Below, in pieces: positions 31,435-39,046 of a stretch of DNA of 42,733 nucleotides. The stretch is from assembly GCA_900772835.1 (NCBI GenBank), contig CAAGSA010000109.1, forward strand, positions 1-42,733, in the 5' to 3' direction. The stretch comes from an uncultured Prevotella sp. Lineage in GTDB: Bacteria; Bacteroidota; Bacteroidia; Bacteroidales; Bacteroidaceae. The notes below the pieces were generated by a model. The model worked only from the letters and a program-made list of their open reading frames with translations. It was not told where the DNA came from and did not search any database. The position numbers and the translations under genes were made by a program. Within the stretch, counting starts at the first letter, position 1; each line of letters opens with the position of its first letter.

Positions 31435-34407
31435 ATGAGAAGACTAATTTTTGCATTATTCCTACTCGTTTCCGCTTCTATCGCGTCTGCTCAGACATCA
31501 ACGGTTATCAGGGGAGTGCTGACCGACAAGGACAGCAAGGAAGGCGTGTATATGGCTACGGTCCAACTGCTGAAGGCTGACAGTAGTTTCGTGAAGGGAG
31601 CGCTGACGGACGAGAACGGAAAGTTTTATGTGGATGTTGCGGAGCCGGGAAAATACGTGCTCCGCTTTTCAAGTGTGGGATACAAGAGCATCACGCGCGC
31701 GGTGAAGGTGGATCCGTCAACGGGAAAGGAAATCGATTTGGGAAACATACAGTTCAAGTCGGATGCCATAATGCTGAAGGGAGCTACCGTGCTCGGACAG
31801 GCGGCGAAGGTTACGCTGAAGGAAGACACCTTCGTGTATAACGCTGCTGCATACCGCACGCCAGAGGGGTCAGTGGTAGAGGAGCTGGTGAAGAAACTGC
31901 CGGGCGCACAGGTGGACGATGACGGAAAGATTACCATCAATGGCAAGGAAGTGAAGAAAATCCTTTTTGACGGCAAGGAATTCATGACCGGCGACACGAA
32001 GACGGCAATGAAGAATATCCCCACGTCGATAATAGAGAAGGTGAAAGCCTACGAAGAGAAGAGCGACCTGGCAAAGATTACGGGAATCGACGACGGGGAG
32101 GAGGAAACCGTGCTTGACTTCGGTATAAAGAAGGGCATGAACAAGGGATTGTTCGGCAATGCGGATTTTGCCGTAGGTAACCACAACCGGTATGCGGAAC
32201 GACTGATGGGAGCAGGATTCTACGACAAAATACGCATTATGGGATTCGGCAATGCTAACAACGTGAATGATGCTGGATTCCCGGGTGGCGGAGGTGGTCG
32301 CTGGGGCGGACAGCTGCAAGGACTGAATGCCAAGAAGATGGTTGGCGTGAACGTGAACTATGACGACGGCAAGAAACTGAAGCTTGACGGAAGCGTGCGC
32401 TGGAATCATTCCGGAGGTGATATGCAGACAACGCAGGCCACGGAGAATTTCGTGAACAAGAGCGGAGCATTCTCCAACAGTATAAGCAAAAGTCTTACGC
32501 GGAGCGATAGCTATGATGCGCGGCTGCGACTGGAGTGGAAGCCGGACACGATGACGAATATCTTGCTGCGCCCGAAGTTTTCTTTCTCAACGAATGATTC
32601 GCGGCAGGAAAGCAGTTCGGCAACCTTTGTGGATAATCCATACGACTATGTGTCGGACCCACTCGACGAGGGGGCTGTAAGTCATTTGCACCAGATGGGA
32701 CAGATGGTCAACACGCGGAGCAACCGCTCTGTGGGTTACACCAGAAGTAAGTCGGCAGGGACGAAGTTGCAGATAAACCGCAAGTTCGGCACATGCGGAC
32801 GCAATATTACACTCTTGGGAAATGTGAACTACTCCGACGGCAGGAGCAACAGTCTCTCGCTTGCCAATGTGCATCTGTATCAAGTGAAGGATATCTATGG
32901 CAATGACTCCATATACCAGACAAACCGCTATAATCTGACACCGACGAAGAACTGGACTACAGATGTGCAGCTGACATACAGTGAACCGCTGTGGTGGAGG
33001 GGTTCGTTCCTGCAGATGAGCTACAAGATGACATACAGCCACAAGAAGAGCGACCGTTCGACATACGATTTCAGCCGTGGTTTTGCAGAGGACTTTTTTG
33101 ACGGCGTAGCTTCGGGTTACCGCAACTGGAACTCATATCTCTCTCTGCTCGACGGTTCGCTTGACGACTATTATGACCGAAGTCAGAGCAGATACTCAGA
33201 ATACAAGAACCTGGCGCACGAAATCCAGCTCAGCTTCAAGCTCATGAGAAAAGACTACAGTCTGAATGCCGGTGTGATGGTGCAGCCGCAGCGCTCGAAG
33301 TTTATACAGGAGTATCGCGGTGTGAGCACCGATACGGTGCGCAACGTGGTAAATGTGTCGCCGACAATGGAGTTCAAATACAAGTTCTCAAAGACGAGTC
33401 AGCTGCGCGTAAACTATCGTGGATATTCCAGCCAGCCGGAGATTGCCGACATGCTCGACATAACGGACGACAGCGACCCGCTGAACATAAAGAAGGGTAA
33501 TCCGGGGCTAAAGCCTTCGTTTACCAACAGCCTGCGTCTGTTCTACAACAATTATCTCGAGTCGCACCAGACTGCCGTGATGACCTTTATGCATTATAAC
33601 AACACGCGCAACAGTGTGAGCAATGCCGTGACCTACGACGAGCTTACGGGTGGACGAATCACACGTCCGGAGAATATCAACGGCAACTGGGATGCTATGA
33701 TGGGACTGATGCTGAATACCTCAATCGATTCTGCCGGAGTGTGGAACGTGAACTCATTCAGTACGTTCAGATACAACAACTATGTGGGCTATCTATACCA
33801 GCAAGACTCCAAGCTCTTGGAGAAGAACACTACGAGAACGACAAGTCTGAGCGAGAAACTGAGCTTTGGCTACCGCAAGGACTGGCTTGATGTGGCTGTA
33901 GACGGTTCGCTGAACTATATGCGCACAAATAATCTGCTGCAGACAACGAATAATCTGGAAACATGGCAGTTCTCGTACGGCGGTTCGCTGAATATCTATC
34001 TGCCGTGGAACATGAGTATTGCCACGGATCTGCATGAGAACAGCAGGCGCGGATATGAAGGTGCGGCAAATACCAATGAACTGATATGGAATGCTCAGGT
34101 GAGCCAGAGCTTCCTGAAGGGAAACTCGCTGAGCGTGTCTTTGCAGTTCTATGATATACTGCAGAATATGAGCAATTTCACACGCACGGTGAATGCTATG
34201 CAGCGTACGGATACCTATTATAATAATGTCAATAGTTATGCCATGCTGCATGTGGTATATCGCTTTAATCTGTTTGGTGGCAAAGATGCCTTCCGCGACA
34301 AGCACGGTAACTTCCAACATCCGGGAGGAAACCCCGGTGGCTTTGGCGGACGACCGGGAATGCCGCCTCACGGCAGATCTGGCGGTATAGGCAGACCAAG
34401 ATTCTAA
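31435..34407 (+). CDS. Outer-membrane beta-barrel protein with carboxypeptidase-regulatory-like N-terminus
   Basis: The 990-residue protein has a signal peptide (1-19, before QTSTV), a carboxypeptidase-regulatory-like domain (about 22-100: VIRGVLTDKDSKEGVYMATV, LTDENGKFYVDV, LRFSSVGYKSI), a plug-like domain (about 115-235: VVEELVKKLPGAQVDDDGKI, then INGKEVKKILFDGKEF) and a large barrel. A glycine-rich loop (GFPGGGGGRWGG) sits at the start of the barrel, and the protein ends in a Gly/Pro/Arg-rich tail of about 30 residues. It belongs to the TonB-receptor-like family of Bacteroidota outer-membrane proteins. No TonB box is obvious and no SusD partner follows, so transport of a specific substrate is not shown. 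Strong AT-rich leader upstream. Confidence 0.9.
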   Translation: MRRLIFALFLLVSASIASAQTSTVIRGVLTDKDSKEGVYMATVQLLKADSSFVKGALTDENGKFYVDVAEPGKYVLRFSSVGYKSITRAVKVDPSTGKEIDLGNIQFKSDAIMLKGATVLGQAAKVTLKEDTFVYNAAAYRTPEGSVVEELVKKLPGAQVDDDGKITINGKEVKKILFDGKEFMTGDTKTAMKNIPTSIIEKVKAYEEKSDLAKITGIDDGEEETVLDFGIKKGMNKGLFGNADFAVGNHNRYAERLMGAGFYDKIRIMGFGNANNVNDAGFPGGGGGRWGGQLQGLNAKKMVGVNVNYDDGKKLKLDGSVRWNHSGGDMQTTQATENFVNKSGAFSNSISKSLTRSDSYDARLRLEWKPDTMTNILLRPKFSFSTNDSRQESSSATFVDNPYDYVSDPLDEGAVSHLHQMGQMVNTRSNRSVGYTRSKSAGTKLQINRKFGTCGRNITLLGNVNYSDGRSNSLSLANVHLYQVKDIYGNDSIYQTNRYNLTPTKNWTTDVQLTYSEPLWWRGSFLQMSYKMTYSHKKSDRSTYDFSRGFAEDFFDGVASGYRNWNSYLSLLDGSLDDYYDRSQSRYSEYKNLAHEIQLSFKLMRKDYSLNAGVMVQPQRSKFIQEYRGVSTDTVRNVVNVSPTMEFKYKFSKTSQLRVNYRGYSSQPEIADMLDITDDSDPLNIKKGNPGLKPSFTNSLRLFYNNYLESHQTAVMTFMHYNNTRNSVSNAVTYDELTGGRITRPENINGNWDAMMGLMLNTSIDSAGVWNVNSFSTFRYNNYVGYLYQQDSKLLEKNTTRTTSLSEKLSFGYRKDWLDVAVDGSLNYMRTNNLLQTTNNLETWQFSYGGSLNIYLPWNMSIATDLHENSRRGYEGAANTNELIWNAQVSQSFLKGNSLSVSLQFYDILQNMSNFTRTVNAMQRTDTYYNNVNSYAMLHVVYRFNLFGGKDAFRDKHGNFQHPGGNPGGFGGRPGMPPHGRSGGIGRPRF

Positions 34408-34435
34408 GGCAACGACACATACAGAGGGGGTGTTT

Positions 34436-34453
34436 CTGAAAATCAGTTTTCAG
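34436..34453. other. Small hairpin after the barrel gene
   Basis: ctgaaaa (34436-34442) pairs with ttttcag (34447-34453) over a four-base loop, 29 bases after the stop. It is not followed by a T-run, so it may not terminate by itself. Confidence 0.4.
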
Positions 34454-34464
34454 GAGCAGCCCTT

Positions 34465-34513
34465 AAAAAAATACTGAGAGCCTACGATGATGATTATCAA
34501 GTCGTAGACTCTC
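34465..34513 (-). terminator. Rho-independent terminator of the EF-G-like gene
   Basis: On the - strand gagagtctacga (34513-34502) pairs with tcgtaggctctc (34487-34476) with one mismatch, followed by a run of seven Ts (the As at 34465-34471 on the + strand). It is 48 bases after the stop of the EF-G-like gene. Confidence 0.8.
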
Positions 34514-34561
34514 GGTCTGTATATAGTTCAATCAGTTTTTCTTTTTATTCAGAGGTAGTAT

Positions 34562-36721
34562 TTACTCCTTTCCTGCCATCTCTTCCTCGTGCTTGCGGAT
34601 AAGCTCCTGCTGGATATCGTTCGGAACGAGTTCGTAGCTTGCGAACTTGGTTGTGAACGATGCACGGCCGCCGGTGATAGAGCTGAGCGAGATGCTGTAG
34701 TTTGCCAGTTCCTTGAGTGGAATCTTTGCCTGCAGCTTCTGGTAGCCAGCCTCAGAGTCCATACCCATGATGAGGGCGCGGCGTCCCTGGAGGTCGCTCA
34801 TCACGTCGCCCATAAAGTCGGCAGGAACATAAACCTCAAGGTCGTAGATCGGTTCCAGAATCTTCGGACCTGCATTCTTGAACGCCTCAGAGAAGGCATT
34901 GCGTGCAGCAAGCATGAACGAAAGTTCATTGCTGTCAACCGGGTGCATCTTTCCGTCGTAAACCACAACGCGCACATCGCGTGCGTAGCTGCCCGTGAGC
35001 GGTCCCTGCTCCATACGCTCCATGACTCCCTTGAGGATTGCAGGCATAAAGCGTGCGTCGATAGCACCGCCTACAACAGAGTTGATGAACACGAGCTTGC
35101 CGCCCCATTCGAGGTCGATGACCTCCTTGTTCTTGATGTTCATCTTGAACTCCTGTCCGTTTATCTTGTATGAAGTAGGATCAGGCATTCCTTCAGCGTA
35201 AGGCTCGACAATCAGGTGTACTTCGCCGAACTGTCCGGCTCCACCAGACTGTTTCTTGTGGCGATACTCGGCACGGGAGAGTTTGGTGATAGTTTCACGA
35301 TATGGGATGCGCGGCTCCAGATATTCAATCTGCAGCTTCTCGTTGTTTTCCATTCTCCATTTAAGGGTTCTGAGGTGGAACTCACCCTGACCGTGTACGA
35401 TGGTCTGCTTCAGCTCCTTGCTCTGTTCTATTACCCATGTCGGGTCTTCCTGGCGCATCTTGATGAGCGCAGCCATAACCTTTTCGGTGTCGGCTTCGTT
35501 CACAGCCTTGATAGCGCGTGAATACTTGGAGTTTGGATATTTTATGAAGTCGAATTTGTTCTCGCATCCCTTTCCGTTCAGAGTATTGCCGGTTTTCACG
35601 TCCTTCAGCTTCACCGTACATCCGATGTCGCCAGCCACAAGCTGGTCAACAGGCTGTCGGTTAGCACCTGCACAAACGAAGAGGTTGGCGATACGCTCCT
35701 TTGAGCCGCGGTCGGAATTGTTGAGGTCGTCGCCTGCCTTCACGCTGCCGCTCATAACCTTGAAGTAAGAAACCTCGCCGATGTGCGGCTCTACGCCGGT
35801 CTTGAAGAAATAGAGAGAAGTGGGGCCTTCTGCCTCCGGTGTAACTTCTTCACCTCTTGTATTGTGTACTTTCGGCATTTCGCTTACGAACGGAACCACG
35901 TTGCCCAGGAATTCCATCAGGCGGCGTACGCCCATGCTCTTGCCGGCACACACGCAGAATACGGGAAGGATGGAGCGTGATATGAGTCCCTTGCGTATTC
36001 CTTCGCGCATCTCGTCCTCAGTCAGAGTTTCCTCTTCGAAGAATTTCTCCATTAGTCCCTCGTCGTTCTCAGCAGCAGCCTCAACCAGAATCTTGTGCAG
36101 TTCCATGGCTTTTTCCATCTGGTCGGCAGGAATGTCCTCGATGATTGGTGCTCCACCCTCGGGATTCCAAGAGTATTTCTTCATCAGCAACACGTCGATG
36201 AGGGCATTGAATCCAGGACCGGTTTCTATCGGGTACTGAATCTGTACGCACTTTGGACCATATATATCATGCATCGAAGCGATGATGGAATCGAAATCGC
36301 ATTTGTCGCTGTCGAGCTGGTTTACAAGGAAGATAACCGGTTTCTTCAGCTTTTCTGTATATCGGAAGCAGTTCTGCGTTCCTACTTCGGGACCATACTG
36401 GCCGTTGATGAGCACGAGAGCCTGGTCGGTCACGTTGAGCGCTGTTATTGCACCGCCAACGAAATCGTCGGAGCCCGGACAATCGATTATATTAAGCTTC
36501 TTGTTGTTCCACTCTACGTTAAAAACAGTTGAGAATACTGAGTAGCCGTATTCCTGCTCAACTGGGAAATAGTCGCATACTGTGTTCTTTGCTGCAACTG
36601 AACCACGGCGCTTGATAACGCCGCTCTCGAAAAGCATAGCCTCGGCAAGAGTAGTCTTGCCGGAACCCGCACTGCCAAGCAGAGCGATGTTCTTGATTTC
36701 ATTAGTCTGGTAAACTCTCAT
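34562..36721 (-). CDS. fusA2: EF-G paralogue lacking key GTPase residues (EF-G2 type)
   Basis: This 719-residue protein has all five EF-G domains but differs in the GTPase motifs. G1 is GSAGSGKT at 16-23 where EF-G has AHIDAGKT, the RGITI switch I is absent, G3 is DCPGS at 80-84 where EF-G has DTPGH with its catalytic histidine, and G4 is NQLD at 134-137. The domain IV region (KKQSGGAGQFGEVHL) is retained. In Bacteroides thetaiotaomicron, a paralogue called EF-G2 is reported to lack GTPase activity, to be made in carbon starvation and to be needed for gut colonisation. The present gene fits that description. It is monocistronic, with a near-match promoter and a strong terminator. The symbol fusA2 is by analogy. 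Confidence 0.88.
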   Translation of the reverse strand: MRVYQTNEIKNIALLGSAGSGKTTLAEAMLFESGVIKRRGSVAAKNTVCDYFPVEQEYGYSVFSTVFNVEWNNKKLNIIDCPGSDDFVGGAITALNVTDQALVLINGQYGPEVGTQNCFRYTEKLKKPVIFLVNQLDSDKCDFDSIIASMHDIYGPKCVQIQYPIETGPGFNALIDVLLMKKYSWNPEGGAPIIEDIPADQMEKAMELHKILVEAAAENDEGLMEKFFEEETLTEDEMREGIRKGLISRSILPVFCVCAGKSMGVRRLMEFLGNVVPFVSEMPKVHNTRGEEVTPEAEGPTSLYFFKTGVEPHIGEVSYFKVMSGSVKAGDDLNNSDRGSKERIANLFVCAGANRQPVDQLVAGDIGCTVKLKDVKTGNTLNGKGCENKFDFIKYPNSKYSRAIKAVNEADTEKVMAALIKMRQEDPTWVIEQSKELKQTIVHGQGEFHLRTLKWRMENNEKLQIEYLEPRIPYRETITKLSRAEYRHKKQSGGAGQFGEVHLIVEPYAEGMPDPTSYKINGQEFKMNIKNKEVIDLEWGGKLVFINSVVGGAIDARFMPAILKGVMERMEQGPLTGSYARDVRVVVYDGKMHPVDSNELSFMLAARNAFSEAFKNAGPKILEPIYDLEVYVPADFMGDVMSDLQGRRALIMGMDSEAGYQKLQAKIPLKELANYSISLSSITGGRASFTTKFASYELVPNDIQQELIRKHEEEMAGKE

Positions 36722-36815
36722 GTTATTATAGATTTAGGTTTTCTGTCTCATCAGGATAATGCCGTTCGGCACCTCTGTTTCGACTTACTAATACATTTAA
36801 CGGCACTAAAGGTAT
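36722..36815 (-). promoter_or_regulatory. Leader and probable promoter of the EF-G-like gene
   Basis: On the - strand TACCTTTA (36814-36807) matches seven of eight bases of the -7 box. The leader contains an inverted repeat tgccg-tt-cggca (36759-36774 region), close to a second gtgccg. This could be a control site, but the evidence is only the sequence pattern. Confidence 0.35.
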
Positions 36816-36877
36816 TGTTTTTTTCTGATTGCACAAAAGATTTGCTTGTGTTTTGCCGTTTTTTTAAAACAAATTAG

Positions 36878-36885
36878 TACTTTTG
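36878..36885 (+). promoter_or_regulatory. -7 promoter element of hemW
   Basis: TACTTTTG matches TAnnTTTG, with TTTG at 36852-36855, 22 bases upstream. It rules out the in-frame TTG at 36883, which overlaps the box, and supports the ATG at 36907. Confidence 0.75.
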
Positions 36886-36906
36886 CGCAAAAATAGCAAT
36901 AAAATT

Positions 36907-38043
36907 ATGTCAGGTTTGTATATTCACATTCCATTTTGCAAAAGTCGTTGTATATACTGTGGCTTCTATTCTACAACAGAAAGAGAATTTGTGCCGCGCT
37001 ATGTGGAGGCACTATGCGAGGAATTGCGGCTGAGGAGTAGCGAGGAGGCCGCTTCTGCCGGTCTGGACACTATATATATGGGTGGTGGTACACCGTCGCA
37101 GTTGCAAATGAAGCACATTGATGCTGTCCTGGATACTATATATAAATATTATAAGGTGAAGGATTGTGCGGAAATCACGATGGAGTGCAATCCGGATGAC
37201 GTGACGGAAGAGTTTTCGCAATGGATTAAGGATACCGCAGTGAACCGTGTCAGTATGGGCGCACAGACTTTCCATGCATCTTTGCTGCATTTCATCCGTC
37301 GTCGCCATACGCCGGAGCAGGTGGAGGATGCCGTGGAAAGACTACGAAGGGCAGGAATCGGAAATATTAGTGTGGACTTGATGTTCGGTTTCCCCGGTGA
37401 AAGTTTAGCTCAGTGGAGGGAAGATATAGACTCTGCCCTGCGGTTGGGTGTGGAACATCTGTCGGCGTACAGTCTGATGTATGAAGAAGGTACTGCCCTC
37501 TACAGAATGCTTGAGCAGGGTTATGTGGAGGAATGCGCAGATGAGGTGTATGAAGAAATGTATTATACACTTATAGACCGTTTGGCTGATTCCGGCTATG
37601 AGCATTATGAGATAAGCAATTTTGCGCGTAGCGGGTTCCGCTCACGCCATAACAGCAGCTATTGGCAGGGAGTGCCGTATATCGGTGTTGGTGCGGCGGC
37701 GCATTCATATGACGGAAATACGCGGCAGTGGAATGTGAGCGACATACGCCGGTATGCAGAATCTCTGAATCGCGGACAGGTGCCGGCTGAAGTGGAGGTG
37801 CTGACGGCGGATATGAAATATGATGATGCCGTGATGACACGTCTGCGTACAAAGGAGGGGTTGGGACTGGATTATGTAGCATTGGCGTTCGGGAGCGAAT
37901 ACCGAAACTTCCTGATGCAGGAAGCGGAACGGCATTTGCGTGACGGACTGTTGCGACTTGATGAAACGACAAAGTCCCTCGTGCTGACGCGCAAGGGACT
38001 GATGCTTAGTGATACGGTTATGTCAGATTTGATGCGTGTATGA
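36907..38043 (+). CDS. hemW: Radical-SAM heme chaperone HemW
   Basis: The 378-residue protein starts MSGLYIHIPFCKSRCIYCGF, with the radical-SAM cysteines C11, C15 and C18 in the CxxxCxxC motif, and has the GGGTPS motif, ECNPDD, VSMGAQTF and VDLMFGFPGE segments of HemW. HemW proteins bind heme and pass it to target proteins; older annotations call it oxygen-independent coproporphyrinogen oxidase. It has its own promoter, and converges with the ABC ATPase gene 71 bases downstream. True coproporphyrinogen oxidase HemN is less likely because the residues typical of HemN's second SAM site are not seen. Confidence 0.92.
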   Translation: MSGLYIHIPFCKSRCIYCGFYSTTEREFVPRYVEALCEELRLRSSEEAASAGLDTIYMGGGTPSQLQMKHIDAVLDTIYKYYKVKDCAEITMECNPDDVTEEFSQWIKDTAVNRVSMGAQTFHASLLHFIRRRHTPEQVEDAVERLRRAGIGNISVDLMFGFPGESLAQWREDIDSALRLGVEHLSAYSLMYEEGTALYRMLEQGYVEECADEVYEEMYYTLIDRLADSGYEHYEISNFARSGFRSRHNSSYWQGVPYIGVGAAAHSYDGNTRQWNVSDIRRYAESLNRGQVPAEVEVLTADMKYDDAVMTRLRTKEGLGLDYVALAFGSEYRNFLMQEAERHLRDGLLRLDETTKSLVLTRKGLMLSDTVMSDLMRV

Positions 38044-38097
38044 TGTGTGTTATATCTGTATATATAATGTGTCTGTGTTATAGATATGCGTAAGACA

Positions 38098-38123
38098 GGG
38101 GGATAGATGTATGCCTATCTCCC
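38098..38123. terminator. Hairpin between hemW and the ABC ATPase gene
   Basis: gggggatag (38098-38106) pairs with ctatctccc (38115-38123) with one G-U pair. It overlaps the stop codon of the ABC gene and lies 54 bases after hemW. There is no T-run, so it is only a candidate. Confidence 0.4.
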
Positions 38124-38843
38124 GAAGTATTCTTCGAGTTCCATCTTTGCATCATTACCCATGTGGTTGATGTCTTTTACAATTTCACCGTGTTCCATAA
38201 TGACTATTCTTGTGCTTATATCAATAGTGTGCGAGAGATTATGACTGCTGACAAGGATTGTAGAACCTGTCCGGGCATTATATTCAACAAGAATCTTTTT
38301 CAGTATGTTCTGACTTGACGGGTCAAGGAAATTGAACGGTTCGTCAAGGATAAGAATCTGCGGGCGGTTGAGAAGGGCAGAGATGATTCCGATTTTCTGC
38401 TTGTTGCCGGCGGACATGCTGCGGATGAGTTTCTTCTGTCCTATTATCTCGTCGTTCATGAAGGGCGAGAACATTTCAAGGCGTTCGTCAAGTGTTTCCT
38501 TGCTTATATTGTTTACCTTTGCCACGAATTCAAAATATTCTTCAGGACTGAGGAAGTCAATAAGGAAACTCTCGTCGATAAAAGAGCCTGTATACAGTTT
38601 CCATTCCTCGTCTACCTTCACATCGGTAGAAAAGGTGCTGCCATCACTCTTCTCCATACCCATCGTTACTTCTCCGCAGTCTGCCTTCAGAAGGTCAAGC
38701 GCGAGGCGGAACAGTGTGGTTTTGCCTGCTCCATTGTTTCCTACGAGACCGAGAATAGTGCCTTTGGCAATTTCCAGGCGGTCGATGTCTACAGCTGTCT
38801 TTTCGCCGAATGTTTTCTTGAGATTATTGAACGTTATTGTCAT
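38115..38843 (-). CDS. ABC transporter ATP-binding protein, without adjacent permease
   Basis: This 242-residue ATPase has Walker A GNNGAGKT at 35-42, signature SAGNK at 144-148 (instead of SGGQ), Walker B ILILDEP at 163-169 and an H-loop in SSHNLSHTID. It most resembles ABC-2 type exporters. No membrane subunit is encoded nearby: hemW lies downstream on the other strand and secA 204 bases upstream. The permease must be elsewhere, or the gene is a remnant of an operon. Length and motifs are complete, so it is probably functional. Confidence 0.88.
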   Translation of the reverse strand: MTITFNNLKKTFGEKTAVDIDRLEIAKGTILGLVGNNGAGKTTLFRLALDLLKADCGEVTMGMEKSDGSTFSTDVKVDEEWKLYTGSFIDESFLIDFLSPEEYFEFVAKVNNISKETLDERLEMFSPFMNDEIIGQKKLIRSMSAGNKQKIGIISALLNRPQILILDEPFNFLDPSSQNILKKILVEYNARTGSTILVSSHNLSHTIDISTRIVIMEHGEIVKDINHMGNDAKMELEEYFGR

Positions 38844-38936
38844 AGTTGTGAATTTTTAAGGCTGTTGTTTTAATTCTTTATGATGTTATCTTAATTCTTG
38901 AAGCTGTTATGCTAAGAAATATGATTTTAGGAAAAG

Positions 38937-39015
38937 ACAAAGCCAATCACTACTATTAAACTCTGCATTCCTCTATAGATGGATATGCTGCTTATAGTAT
39001 GGTGATTGGCTTTGT
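38937..39015. repeat. Long inverted repeat (stem-loop) between the ABC gene and secA
   Basis: acaaagccaatcac (38937-38950) and gtgattggctttgt (39002-39015) are exact reverse complements over 14 bases. The 51-base interior continues the stem with tacta/tagta after a two-base bulge, and it folds into a second stem (gcattcc...ggatatgc, with tctataga in the loop). It may be the secA terminator, but T-runs are weak. A mobile miniature element or structured RNA is possible. Confidence 0.7.
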
Positions 39016-39046
39016 TCTAACTTATTCTGTCTAAAGTTGTTCTGTT

